From: a virus
Virus record (IMG/VR): IMGVR_UViG_3300022745_000118
Span: 1 to 31,713 of that record
Reading direction: 5' to 3' (one strand)
DNA length: 31,713 nt
In this document: positions 16,203 to 24,289 of the stretch, piece after piece
Layout: the number at the start of each line of letters is the position of its first letter
Numbering within the stretch: the stretch's first letter is position 1
Program-made: the position numbers and the translations under genes
Notes under the pieces: generated by a model
The model's input: the letters and a program-made list of their open reading frames with translations, nothing else
What the model was told of the DNA's origin: nothing
Database searches by the model: none

Positions 16203-16406
16203 CTAGGCGGACGGCGTGGGCGGCGCGTACTTGGCGATGAGCTGCTGCAACTGCTGGTCGTTCTGGGCGATCTGGGCCTCGAGATCGCCAATCCTGCTGT
16301 TGGCAGCCGCGACCGCATCCACATTGGACTGGTTGGCCTGGTCCTTGGCCGCAAGCGCGTCGGTGATCGCTTTGTCGAGGGCCGCAATATCGTCTGCAAA
16401 TGCCAT
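16203..16406 (-). CDS. Small coiled-coil protein
   Basis: A 67-residue protein starting MAFADDIAALDKAITDALAA, almost all one amphipathic helix with heptad spacing (residues 5-60), ending in a Pro-rich tail (APPTPSA). GGAG lies 7 nt before the ATG at 16406. The frame stays open upstream to 16493 (MTVMVEPYENPLRRGLDRLI), which is a reasonable alternative start with a weaker ribosome site. A small coiled-coil of this kind can be a scaffold or assembly helper; no family is recognised. Confidence 0.6.
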   Translation of the reverse strand: MAFADDIAALDKAITDALAAKDQANQSNVDAVAAANSRIGDLEAQIAQNDQQLQQLIAKYAPPTPSA

Positions 16407-16599
16407 GGGTAGCTCCATCATTCGCGCTGCGTAGATCAGGCGATCAAGCCCACGCCGCAGCGGGTTCTCGTAGGGCTCGACCATTACGGTCATCTTGACA
16501 TGGCCAGTCGCCGTCCTGCCAAGGATCGCCGCCCACAGGCAGCGGAAATAGAGAAAACGGGGGCGATCTACGGTCAATGTGTGGTCCTCCCGTGTCGCG

Positions 16600-16673
16600 T
16601 GGAGCCAGTAGTAGGAATCGAACCCACGTCGTCGTCTTACGAAAGCGCTGCTCTGCCATTGAGCTATACCGGC
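16600..16673 (-). tRNA. tRNA-Thr (anticodon CGT)
   Basis: A 74-nt cloverleaf. Acceptor GCCGGTA / TACTGGC (one G:T), D arm TAGCTC...GAGC, anticodon loop TTCGTAA with anticodon CGT, T arm GTGGG-TTCGATT-CCTAC, discriminator T, and CCA encoded. The anticodon stem is weak (a C:A and a G:A mismatch beside three pairs including a wobble). It reads ACG codons, and lies 4 nt after tRNA-Gly. Confidence 0.88.
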
Positions 16674-16677
16674 ACGG

Positions 16678-16752
16678 TGGAGCGGCGTGCGGGAATCGAA
16701 CCCGCCTCGTTGGCTTGGAAGGCCTCGGCCCTCCCAGAGAGACCAACGCCGC
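16678..16752 (-). tRNA. tRNA-Gly (anticodon TCC)
   Basis: A 75-nt cloverleaf. Acceptor GCGGCGT / ACGCCGC fully paired, anticodon loop CTTCCAA with anticodon TCC, T arm GCGGG-TTCGATT-CCCGC, discriminator T, and CCA encoded. The anticodon stem shows only three G:C pairs next to two mismatches. It reads GGA codons, which are rare in this GC-rich sequence. Confidence 0.88.
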
Positions 16753-16783
16753 GCACCTGCGATCTTCTACTGCCAGGCAATCC

Positions 16784-16816
16784 AAAAGGAAAGGGCTGAG
16801 GGTTTCCCCCCAGCCC
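16784..16816 (-). terminator. Strong intrinsic terminator after the capsid gene
   Basis: On the minus strand, 26 nt after the capsid stop: a 10-bp stem GGGCTGGGGG-type with a GAAA tetraloop closing to CAGCCC, followed by TTTCCTTTT. This is a textbook rho-independent terminator. It would set capsid mRNA apart from the downstream genes and limit read-through into the tRNAs. Confidence 0.85.
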
Positions 16817-16842
16817 AGTCCCCGCGACCACAACGGGAAGCG

Positions 16843-17763
16843 TCAGACGCCCGGCGTGCCGAACCAGCTGCGCCAGTCGGTGACGCCGCAGCTAAAGCGC
16901 ATGTACTGCGCCGCCTTGGCGTTGCGGGTGTCAAACTCGTTGTCGGTGTCGAACATCGGCTTGTCGCGCCACAGGAAGCGCGAGCCGTACGGCGCGTTGG
17001 TCCGAATGTACCACGCCGTGCTCGAGGTCAGGTAGTGGTTCACCTTGATCCCGTCCGGGAACATGCCCGATGCCTTGATCACGTTCACCGCGTTGTTGGC
17101 GGTGTCGTTCTGGAGCACTGAGTTGATGATCCGGTTGGCATCGAACCAGTTGGGCGGCGAGATGCCCAGCGCCTTGGGGATCAGGCTGATCTTGTTGCCG
17201 CGGTAGTCCGTGGCCTGCATGATCTGGATGCCAAGATCCTCGATCGCCGTTTCCGAAAGGTCGGCCGACGTGTTCAGGAGATTCGACTGGTTGCCCGAAA
17301 TGGTCGGGTGCGAAGCCGAGATGAACGCCTGACCGTCGCCGATCGGATAGGACGAGTTGAACGCCTGGTTGAACACGTTGGCGCCCACGATTTCCTCGGT
17401 CTGCCGCCCGGCAAACGCCAGCATCGCCGCGCGGCGCTTCGAGACGACCTCGTAGAGGTTATCGCGCAGTTCCTCGTAGGTGACGATGTAGCCGCCCGCA
17501 TAGGCAACGTGGGTGTAGCGCGTGACCGCGCCCTGGACCTCGGTATCGTAGTTGAGCGCGGCCCCTTGATCCTTCTCGCGAAGCACGCCGAACCCGGAGA
17601 TTTCGACGTCCTCCTCGTAAGCCTTGTCCGACGTCTCGACGTCGAACCAGTCGGGGTATTCCTGCTCGTGCTCGGTGTACTGGCGCCCCCACCAGTTCTT
17701 GATTCCGGGCCAGAGTGCCCGCGGGTGTGCGCCAGTCGTGATGACGCCGCCGACAGTGGACAT
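16843..17763 (-). CDS. Major capsid protein
   Basis: A 306-residue protein of the Mu gpT-like HK97-fold head protein type. Typical stretches: ALWPGIKNWWGRQYTEHEQE (16-35), KAYEEDVEISGFGVLREKD (47-65), ALNYDTEVQGAVTRYTHVAY (69-88), EELRDNLYEVVSKRRAAMLA (97-116) and GDGQAFISASHPTISGNQSN near 143-162. It has no long pro-region of its own; a separate scaffold gene lies upstream. GAGGAG lies 8 nt before the ATG. The terminator after it fits very high expression. At 306 residues it is much shorter than the P22 coat (430), so head and tail modules have different ancestry. Confidence 0.88.
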   Translation of the reverse strand: MSTVGGVITTGAHPRALWPGIKNWWGRQYTEHEQEYPDWFDVETSDKAYEEDVEISGFGVLREKDQGAALNYDTEVQGAVTRYTHVAYAGGYIVTYEELRDNLYEVVSKRRAAMLAFAGRQTEEIVGANVFNQAFNSSYPIGDGQAFISASHPTISGNQSNLLNTSADLSETAIEDLGIQIMQATDYRGNKISLIPKALGISPPNWFDANRIINSVLQNDTANNAVNVIKASGMFPDGIKVNHYLTSSTAWYIRTNAPYGSRFLWRDKPMFDTDNEFDTRNAKAAQYMRFSCGVTDWRSWFGTPGV

Positions 17764-17790
17764 GGTTGTAACTCCTCGTTTGGCGGGCGA

Positions 17791-18402
17791 TCAGACGCCG
17801 GTGGTGGACCAGAGCTGCGGCAGGTTGAGGCGAACCGCCCACTTGCAGTTCGTGCCGATGGCATTGTCCGGACCCCGGATCGTGCCAAGCAGGCGCAACT
17901 GGAAGGTGGTGTTCGCGCTCGACGAGACGCCCGACGACTGCAGCTGGAAACCGGAGAACCCGGTGACCGTGCTGCCGGTGCCAGACACCAGGTTGCCGTT
18001 GGCAAAACCGCCGGTCGCCGCCGCGATGGCGCCGCTCACGCTGTCCTCCTGGATCGCGTAGACCTGGTTGGGATCATCGCAGATGATGCCGTAGTTCAGC
18101 AGCGACGCCTGCCGGTAGACCGGAAGGTCTCGGGTGATCGTCGCGGCCGTGACGCCTCCCTGCGCGGGTCCGTTGCTGATGCCGATCAGCGAGCCGAGAA
18201 CGACGTTGCCGGCGCCGGCGGTCGCAATGCCGCAGAGCGGAACGCCGAATGCATCGGTGCCGCCCAGCGCCACGATCGGGTCGCCGAGAAAGATGTTGGA
18301 ACTCTGCGAGGCGGGAAACGCGACAAGCCGGCCCTGGCCGGACCACGGCGTGCCGTTATCGTTGATCGGGCGCAGCCCGAAAGGGGTGTTTGCGTTTGCC
18401 AT
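17791..18402 (-). CDS. Capsid-associated protein, probable decoration protein
   Basis: A 203-residue protein beginning MANANTPFGLRPINDNGTPW, a start shared by many phage proteins encoded next to gpT-like capsid genes. The rest is beta-rich and Gly/Ala/Ser-rich (GDPIVALGGTDAFGVPLCGI, NTTFQLRLLGTIRGPDNAIG). It is probably a surface or trimer-axis decoration protein; this rests on gene order. An AGGA site lies about 9 nt before the ATG. The stop is followed within 30 nt by the capsid start. Confidence 0.75.
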   Translation of the reverse strand: MANANTPFGLRPINDNGTPWSGQGRLVAFPASQSSNIFLGDPIVALGGTDAFGVPLCGIATAGAGNVVLGSLIGISNGPAQGGVTAATITRDLPVYRQASLLNYGIICDDPNQVYAIQEDSVSGAIAAATGGFANGNLVSGTGSTVTGFSGFQLQSSGVSSSANTTFQLRLLGTIRGPDNAIGTNCKWAVRLNLPQLWSTTGV

Positions 18403-18493
18403 GGGGGTGAATCCTGAGACAAGTTGCAGTGGTGTTGGCGCGGATCGCCTGACTGTAACGTGCCTTGGTAGTCACCCCCATGCGGGGTTATGG

Positions 18494-19273
18494 TCAGCCC
18501 TTGATCACCTGGAGCGGGGGCGGTGCCTGTCCGCCGTCAACCTCGGTCGGGCTGTAGAACTTGCCTTGGTCGGAACGTTGAGCCTGCCCCGGCTGCGACC
18601 GGAAGGGCGATGCCTTGAGCGCTTCAACCTTCTCCGACGCGGCTGCGTTCCTGGCGGCCATGTCCTCAAGCCAGAAAACCTCGGGGAGCTCCATCGCGTA
18701 TGCGTACATGGCCCCCTTGTCTCGGCCAGTACCAACGCAACGGCAGATGTTCTTGCCATCCTTGTCTTGGATGAAAGACCAACCGTTGGCTTCGGCTTCC
18801 TGAACACGGCCTGCCGTGTCGTTGAACCAGTGCCGATGATAACCAGAACGCTTGGGCAACGCAAGTTTCTGCGAATAGGCGCCGATCGGCTTGCGAAACT
18901 GGCGGATTCGCGCGATTTCCGCAGCGAGGTCGGTCGGGTCGGTGATCGCCTCGGACGCGAGCGATTCCGCCACGTCGCGATCGACCGTGCCGCCGTGCTC
19001 GAGCGGCATGGAGCCGTGGCGCGTCGCTTCCACGAACGACTGCTTGAAGCCCACCCTGAGCGTCTGCTGTTGCGGTCCCAGCTCGGCCTCGGTCTGTGTC
19101 ACCGGTGCGGGATCATAGAACGACGTCGACTGCAACTGGGAGGAAGCGTCCATGGGTGCGGTCGCTGCTGCGGACGCGGGCGCCGGCGCGCCAGCCGCCT
19201 TCGATTGGTTGATCGGCCCGCGCGCCTGCGGCTTGTTGCGCACCGGGGCGCGCTTGGTGGGTGCCTTTGCCAT
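18494..19273 (-). CDS. Scaffold-side structural protein
   Basis: A 259-residue protein. The N-terminal 45 residues are basic then Ala/Pro-rich (KAPTKRAPVRNKPQARGPIN). Around residues 135-200 there is a distinct block: LALPKRSGYHRHWFNDTAGRVQEAEANGW, then DKDGKNICRCVGTGRDKGAMYAYAMELPEVFWLEDMAA. The same block is seen in proteins encoded beside phage scaffold genes, with no assigned function known to me. The C-terminal part is disordered. It follows the scaffold gene by 2 nt. Confidence 0.75.
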   Translation of the reverse strand: MAKAPTKRAPVRNKPQARGPINQSKAAGAPAPASAAATAPMDASSQLQSTSFYDPAPVTQTEAELGPQQQTLRVGFKQSFVEATRHGSMPLEHGGTVDRDVAESLASEAITDPTDLAAEIARIRQFRKPIGAYSQKLALPKRSGYHRHWFNDTAGRVQEAEANGWSFIQDKDGKNICRCVGTGRDKGAMYAYAMELPEVFWLEDMAARNAAASEKVEALKASPFRSQPGQAQRSDQGKFYSPTEVDGGQAPPPLQVIKG

Positions 19274-19275
19274 GT

Positions 19276-20226
19276 TCAGCCTTTCCTGCGGTTCTGGATC
19301 ATCTCGACCACGTCGACCTGCTCGCCGAGATAGAGTGCGACGTATTCCTCGGCAGTGGTCTGGGGGTCGTATTTCGCGATGCCGCGGAACGCTGCCTCAG
19401 CCTCGGCCCTGTCCTGGGGATTGGTGATGCGCGCGAACGGCGAGGGCGAGCCTGATCGGACAGGGCCATTCTGCGGCGAAAGGGCAGGGCGCGGACGCAA
19501 ACGGCCGGCCTGCGATGGCGGAGGCGCAGCCGGGTCGCGCTGAGCCTCGAAATACTGCGGATATGCTTCCATGACCTCGGCCTTTGCTCGATCGTATTGG
19601 TCGACGAGTTCGGGACCGGACTTGCGGCCCTCCATCTCGACGATGGCCGAATGCGCCTGGATCATCGCCGTGCGAAGCAGCGGCTTGGCGGCAAACCACG
19701 GATTGGCGGCCTTGAACGCCGCGGTGACGGGATCGTCCTGCTGCGGCACAGGCTCCGGTGTCGGCTCGGCAGGCATCGGAACAACCACGTTGCCATCGCT
19801 GTTGATGCGCGCGCGCTCGGTCTCGGCCGCACGAATCTGCTCGTCGAGGTTGTCGTACGTGGCGACGTCGCCGGTCTCGACGGCCTCGCGCTGCCTGGCG
19901 CGCAGTTCAGCTAGTCCTCGCTGGTAACCGGCTTCGTCGGCGCGCCGCGCGAGGCTCATGGCCGAATTCACGCTGGCCTTGAGTTCGGCAATCTCGGTCT
20001 CATTGCGCGCCAGCTTCTCGGCCATGCGCCGGCTCTGGTCGCGCAGAATCGGAAGTTCGCTCTCGCCGCGCCGGATGAATGTCTCGGCGTCGGTCCAGCG
20101 GCTGGGGACGCCGTTGTACTCGTCACGCGGCTTCCAGCCCATCGCGCGGGCGCGGTCCTCGAGCGATACCTCGGGAAGTTCGCCCTCGATCTGCTCGATC
20201 TCGTATTCCTGGCCGTCCATGGTCAT
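19276..20226 (-). CDS. Capsid assembly scaffolding protein
   Basis: A 316-residue acidic, strongly helical protein. The N-terminal segment RARAMGWKPRDEYNGVPSRWTDAETFIRRG (26-55) is typical of phage scaffolds. It is followed by long coiled-coil stretches (residues 60-140, for example KLARNETEIAELKASVNSAM) and a Pro-rich central part. The C-terminal region ends QVDVVEMIQNRRKG, a basic coat-binding-like tail. Its place between the portal region and the capsid gene is the usual one. The start at 20226 overlaps the upstream stop (ATGA). Confidence 0.85.
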   Translation of the reverse strand: MTMDGQEYEIEQIEGELPEVSLEDRARAMGWKPRDEYNGVPSRWTDAETFIRRGESELPILRDQSRRMAEKLARNETEIAELKASVNSAMSLARRADEAGYQRGLAELRARQREAVETGDVATYDNLDEQIRAAETERARINSDGNVVVPMPAEPTPEPVPQQDDPVTAAFKAANPWFAAKPLLRTAMIQAHSAIVEMEGRKSGPELVDQYDRAKAEVMEAYPQYFEAQRDPAAPPPSQAGRLRPRPALSPQNGPVRSGSPSPFARITNPQDRAEAEAAFRGIAKYDPQTTAEEYVALYLGEQVDVVEMIQNRRKG

Positions 20227-20666
20227 TGCACTCCCTCGATCAGCGCTTTGAACTCATCGGTCACCTTGCCGGCGATCTGCTTTTCGTCGACGAGGCGATA
20301 GACTTCGCCGTCCATGCCGACGGCCTTGATGCCTGCGTACTTGTCGATATAGACGCGGTCGCCTGGTGCTGGGGCGCTCGGATCGCCATGAAACGCAAGC
20401 GTGCCGACCTCGAACACGACGCCGGTCACCGCCGCTTCGTTCATGCGGTCCTTGCGATCGTCGATCATCAGGATTCCGCCACGGGTCTGGTCGGCGACGT
20501 GGTCCATCTTGATCAGCACGTTCGGACCGAACGGGATCAGGCCGGACTCGTTGGAGCCGGGCCACTGGGCGGCAACGTATTCGGCTTCAAAGCCCTTGAG
20601 GATCCATGGCTGCAACCTGGCAGCCGCCGCCATCTGTGCGGCTTGTGCTTCGTCAATCCGTGTCAT
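20223..20666 (-). CDS. GroES-like co-chaperonin
   Basis: A 147-residue protein whose residues about 44-135 follow the Cpn10/GroES pattern: FGPNVLIKMDHV (46-57), TRGGILMIDDRKDR (61-74) at the mobile-loop place, then VTGVVFEVGT (80-89), GDRVYIDKYAGIKAVGMDGE (102-121) and VDEKQIAGKV (126-135). GroES caps the GroEL chamber; phage versions such as T4 gp31 help fold capsid proteins in host GroEL. An N-terminal helical extension of about 40 residues is not in bacterial GroES. ATG at 20666 has AGGAG about 10 nt upstream and overlaps the previous gene by 14 nt. Lying beside the scaffold gene, it probably serves capsid folding; this last point is inference. Confidence 0.82.
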   Translation of the reverse strand: MTRIDEAQAAQMAAAARLQPWILKGFEAEYVAAQWPGSNESGLIPFGPNVLIKMDHVADQTRGGILMIDDRKDRMNEAAVTGVVFEVGTLAFHGDPSAPAPGDRVYIDKYAGIKAVGMDGEVYRLVDEKQIAGKVTDEFKALIEGVQ

Positions 20667-20985
20667 TGTGGTCGTCTCCTGACTGGTCCTGCCTGTAGAA
20701 TTCCTGCATCTGCTCGAGCGTGAGGCCATGAATCTGGCGAAGCATCACGATCTGGCCGCGCAGCACGTCGGGGTTGCGGTCCTGGTGCCGGTCGCCCGGC
20801 GTCAGCAGGCCGTTCTCGAGAAGGTCCGCGGCTGCGGTGCGCATGTACTCGATCTGGTCGTCGAGAAACTGGAGGTATGCCGCGGTGATCGGGTGATGCC
20901 GCCATTGCTGGTAATCGGTATCGCCGATCGCCATGGTGTGCGCGCGCTTGGACTGCGCCATCCCGGCCGGCGTCAGGTCGATCAT
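20653..20985 (-). CDS. Small helical phage protein, unknown
   Basis: A 110-residue, helical, Gln/Arg-rich protein (DYQQWRHHPITAAYLQFLDD, then DRNPDVLRGQIVMLRQIHGL and EQMQEFY). It recurs between portal and scaffold genes in related phages; no function known. The ATG at 20985 overlaps the previous stop (ATGA), which decides the start over an in-frame upstream start at 21006. Confidence 0.7.
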   Translation of the reverse strand: MIDLTPAGMAQSKRAHTMAIGDTDYQQWRHHPITAAYLQFLDDQIEYMRTAAADLLENGLLTPGDRHQDRNPDVLRGQIVMLRQIHGLTLEQMQEFYRQDQSGDDHNDTD

Positions 20986-21212
20986 ATGGGCACACCAGCG
21001 CGCCAAAGGCGCAGTTCGAGGACGAGCTGGTAGGTTTCCATGGCGCGCGCCTGCGCGCGCAGAAGCCGTCGGTCGAGCGATTCCATGCGATCATAGATGT
21101 CGCCTTCGCCCATGAAGGCGCGCAGCTTGGCGATGCGGTCTGCGAGTTCGATATGTTCTTCGACCATCCGCTCAACATGCGGCGGCCGGGTGGTGAGGGG
21201 TACGGTGATCAT
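20982..21212 (-). CDS. crAss001_48-related small helical protein
   Basis: A 76-residue protein with the pattern HVERMVEEHIELADRIAKLRAF (12-33), then LLRAQARAMETYQLVLELRL, two amphipathic helices. It resembles the widespread small phage family named crAss001_48-related, whose members are of unknown function. ATG overlaps the portal stop (ATGA), so it is co-translated with the portal. Confidence 0.6.
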   Translation of the reverse strand: MITVPLTTRPPHVERMVEEHIELADRIAKLRAFMGEGDIYDRMESLDRRLLRAQARAMETYQLVLELRLWRAGVPI

Positions 21213-23785
21213 TGTCCTGCTCCGGGTTCAGGGTTGCCCGGTCCCGGCGGCCCCATGCCGGGAACGGCGGTTGTGCCGGTATCGAACGATCCGGGACCAA
21301 CCACGTCCGGGCCAGCTGGCGCTTCGGGGGGAACCGGAAAATCCCCGGTCGGGCCTGGTGTCGGCATGACCGGAGGCGGTGGCGGTGGCGATGGCGAGGG
21401 CGCTGACGGCGACGAGGACGCTGGCGCAGACGGCGACGAGGACGGAGATTTGAGGCGGGCAAGGTCGTGGGCGTGGGCGCGGTCCAGTGCGGACTCGCGG
21501 CGCTGGTGATCGCGGTTGCGGGCAGCCTCCTCGGCAGCGGCCTCGCGGTCGGCGGACTGACCGTGCGCCCGGGCGGACGCCTCATGCGCGCGCACGGTTG
21601 CGACAGTCGAATTGGTTTCGGCGTTGATCGACTCGATCTTGAGCCGCATAAATTCCAGTTGGCGCTCGATGAACGCCTCCTCGCTGGCGCTCGCGTTCTT
21701 GCGAGCCAGCGCCATGTTGAGGAACGCCTGGGTCTGCTCCTTGAGTTCCTTGGCGCGAAGCTCGCCGATCTGAGCCTGCGCCATGCTCATCTGCAACTGC
21801 TGGGCGGCCTGTGCACCCGCGGCGGCCTGCGGATCCAGCCCGGAGATCAGGTCATCGACACGATCGATGTTCGCCGCCTCGAGGAAGCGCCGCACGACCG
21901 CAAGCCGGTTGATCCCCGGCTCATCACGCACCGACATCAGCACTTGGCCGCGACCGAGTTTCTGCATGTCCGTGGTTTGCGTGGGATCGGTGATGGGGAC
22001 GACGCCGGCGGAGCGGCGATAGTCGTCTGGCTGCACGAACTTGACTTCGTCGCCGTAGGTATATTCCGTCTTGCTGGTGATGTAGCGCCGGTTGAGCGCA
22101 TGCAGCTTTTCGAGTTCCTGCTTTTCCGACAGGAAGATGCGCTTGACGATGCCGTTGTAGAAATTCAGCCCCTGCTCGATCAGCGCCAGCACCGTGGTCG
22201 GCGGCGCATTGGCGATCGAAGCGTCGCCGGTCAGGATACTCGCTGTGCCAGCGATCTTCTCGGCCGCGCCGATGAGGGTGCCGAGCAACTGGAACAGGAC
22301 CGGGTTCGGCCCCTTGAAGTCGATCGGGTAGACCGCGTCACGGATCGCCACGCCCTTCGCCACGACGCGATGGAACTTGCCGGTCCCGAACAGGGTCTGC
22401 CCCGACGGCAGGCTTATGCTTTCCGAAATGAAGCCGCCGCCGGTGTTTGCCAGCGTGCCGGCGTCGAACATCTGGTTGATCGATGTGTTGATCCCCACAT
22501 TCATCGCACGCAGAAGGTGGCCGAACCCCATCGGGTAACTGCCGCCGTCGATCGAGGGAACGAAGCGGTAGAGCGTGTAGAGATCGGTCGGTTCAATCCG
22601 GTGGATCGTGTTGCCGTCGTCCGATGCGACGATTCCCGCCTCGAGGTAGCGCGCGACGATGCGAACCACGCGCTGGCTGCGCAAGTGCACCGTCACGATG
22701 TACGGCTCGGGGTAGCCGTCTCCGTCGAGGTCGATCCGGCAATGCTGCTCGATGAAGATTTGCGGTGCCGAACCGTCGGTGTGGTTCTCGACCATGTCCT
22801 GGCCGTTGAACGTCTCGCCCTCGCCTCCGCCAGGACCGTAGTTCAGCGGAAGGAACATGCCGCCGCCCGCATCTTCGGTCGAATCATCGGCAGAATCCTC
22901 GCCCGTATCCTCGCCCGTATCCTCGAAGCGCTCGAGGTCAACGATCTCGCTGGGGTAGAGCAAGACCTTCTCGGTGATCCGCGGTGCCGTCTCGAAGCAG
23001 GGCGCGTTGTAGTTCCAGACCAGGTTGAACAGCGACACCGCGAGCGATGAGTTGCACCCCTCGACCGGATTGCGCATCGTCTTGCGCGCGAAACCGCCGA
23101 CCACTGGCATCTGGTGGAGCATCGCGTCGGTCTGCGGCTCCCACTCAGGCATTTCCTCGAGCAACTGGTAACTCATGTGGTCGGCAATGCGATCGGCGAT
23201 CAAGCGCTTTCCACCCGGCGGTATCAGCCACAGCGGCTCGCCATCCGGTCCTGTGCGCGGCTGCCCGTCAGGCTCGCCGTCGACCGTGACCGGGGTTCCG
23301 GTGTCGCTACCCCAGATGTTGCCCTTCACGATCGACTTGCCCGGCACGATCGCGGGATAGGTGCGTGACGCGAATTCGAGCGTGGCCTGGGTGATCAATG
23401 GCCAGATGAAGTTCGAGGCGTTGGGCCAGGGATAGTTCTTCGCTACCTCGCGCTGCATGGCCATCGCCATCGCTTCCTTTGCGTCCATCTCCCATGGACT
23501 GCGGCTGATCTCGTCGATGCGGTAACCCTCGACGACCTCGGAGCCGAGCGTGCGCAAGTCCTCGTCGGTCATGTAGCGGGCGAGGTTGATGTCATCGATC
23601 TGGGCGATGAGCATTTCCTTGCGCGTGCCGGCGCTCGGCCGCTCGACCGGGGTGCGCTCGACGACGGCCTCGTCGTGTTCGTCCGACGCGAGCACGTCGA
23701 ATGCATCCATGTCGACGGCCGGCATCTTTCCAGGCGGGGCGTCGGCGCCAAGCTGGCTCTGCGTCGTGCTCTCGATCAGCGACAT
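21209..23785 (-). CDS. Portal protein
   Basis: An 858-residue portal of the P22 gp1-like kind. The N-terminal wing/clip region contains KNYPWPNASNFIWPLITQA (about 115-133), a family hallmark, and EPYIVTVHLRSQRVVRIVARY mid-protein. A helical stem follows (LFGTGKFHRVVAKGV, FQLLGTLIGAAEKIAGTASI), then a long coiled-coil barrel-like part (about 650-760, ELKEQTQAFLNMALARKNAS). The last 100 residues are a Ser/Pro/Gly-rich tail, longer than in most portals (P22 gp1 has 725). It is the DNA entry and exit ring at one capsid vertex. A short acidic repeat (DTGEDTGED) sits near residue 289. The start overlaps the KTSC stop (TAATG). Confidence 0.88.
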   Translation of the reverse strand: MSLIESTTQSQLGADAPPGKMPAVDMDAFDVLASDEHDEAVVERTPVERPSAGTRKEMLIAQIDDINLARYMTDEDLRTLGSEVVEGYRIDEISRSPWEMDAKEAMAMAMQREVAKNYPWPNASNFIWPLITQATLEFASRTYPAIVPGKSIVKGNIWGSDTGTPVTVDGEPDGQPRTGPDGEPLWLIPPGGKRLIADRIADHMSYQLLEEMPEWEPQTDAMLHQMPVVGGFARKTMRNPVEGCNSSLAVSLFNLVWNYNAPCFETAPRITEKVLLYPSEIVDLERFEDTGEDTGEDSADDSTEDAGGGMFLPLNYGPGGGEGETFNGQDMVENHTDGSAPQIFIEQHCRIDLDGDGYPEPYIVTVHLRSQRVVRIVARYLEAGIVASDDGNTIHRIEPTDLYTLYRFVPSIDGGSYPMGFGHLLRAMNVGINTSINQMFDAGTLANTGGGFISESISLPSGQTLFGTGKFHRVVAKGVAIRDAVYPIDFKGPNPVLFQLLGTLIGAAEKIAGTASILTGDASIANAPPTTVLALIEQGLNFYNGIVKRIFLSEKQELEKLHALNRRYITSKTEYTYGDEVKFVQPDDYRRSAGVVPITDPTQTTDMQKLGRGQVLMSVRDEPGINRLAVVRRFLEAANIDRVDDLISGLDPQAAAGAQAAQQLQMSMAQAQIGELRAKELKEQTQAFLNMALARKNASASEEAFIERQLEFMRLKIESINAETNSTVATVRAHEASARAHGQSADREAAAEEAARNRDHQRRESALDRAHAHDLARLKSPSSSPSAPASSSPSAPSPSPPPPPPVMPTPGPTGDFPVPPEAPAGPDVVGPGSFDTGTTAVPGMGPPGPGNPEPGAGQ

Positions 23786-24006
23786 TACAGCTTCGTGCCC
23801 CCGCCTTTGATGTGCCGGTTGAACGCGCGCCCGAACGAGGCCGCGTTCATCACCGTGTGACCGATATTCACCGGGACGTCGTCATAGCGGAAAGTCGAGC
23901 CGTTGTGAAACCGCACCGTGAGCGCCTGCTTGCGCTCGTCGTAAGCGGCGTGGCTGGCCATCGACGACGTGATCGCCGGCAGTTCTGGCGCACCGCGCTT
24001 AGTCAC
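23785..24006 (-). CDS. KTSC-domain protein
   Basis: A 73-residue protein matching the KTSC pattern: SSMASHAAYDERKQALTVRF (14-33), NGSTFRYDDVPVNIG, then ASFGRAFNRHIKGG near the C-terminus. The domain occurs alone in phages and at the end of some lysyl-tRNA synthetases; its function is unproven and it has been suggested to bind RNA. GTG start at 24006 overlaps the upstream gene by 8 nt. Confidence 0.8.
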   Translation of the reverse strand: MTKRGAPELPAITSSMASHAAYDERKQALTVRFHNGSTFRYDDVPVNIGHTVMNAASFGRAFNRHIKGGGTKL

Positions 24007-24286
24007 CGGCTGTGTTCCTAATCACGCTGGCGGCATGGTCGAACATTCCCATGATCCCCCATGTGTCCAGGCTTCCGGCCGTGAAATATCGCACGCCGCT
24101 CTTGTCCCTCACGCTGTCCCTGGTCGCCACAACCACCAGAACCTGCACCGGCTGGTCCTCGAATTCGTTGTGATCAAGCGCGTGCAGCGTGCGAAGCAGC
24201 GGATCCCGAAGATCAAGCCCGCTCGCCTTGTCGGTCGAATCGAACCGCCTGACGGCCCGCGCGATGCTCAGTTCGTCGTCAACCAT
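23999..24286 (-). CDS. Small unknown protein downstream of the large terminase
   Basis: A 95-residue protein, acidic and mixed helical/beta (ARAVRRFDSTDKASGLDLRD, VQVLVVVATRDSVRDKSGVR). ATG lies 3 nt after the terminase stop and the end overlaps the KTSC gene by 8 nt, so it sits in the late operon. Nothing recognisable. Confidence 0.65.
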   Translation of the reverse strand: MVDDELSIARAVRRFDSTDKASGLDLRDPLLRTLHALDHNEFEDQPVQVLVVVATRDSVRDKSGVRYFTAGSLDTWGIMGMFDHAASVIRNTAGD

Positions 24287-24289
24287 CGT

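Noticed and set aside
16444-16833. Minus-strand open frame of 129 codons across the tRNA pair
   Set aside because: Most of it is tRNA sequence read as protein; no support apart from openness.
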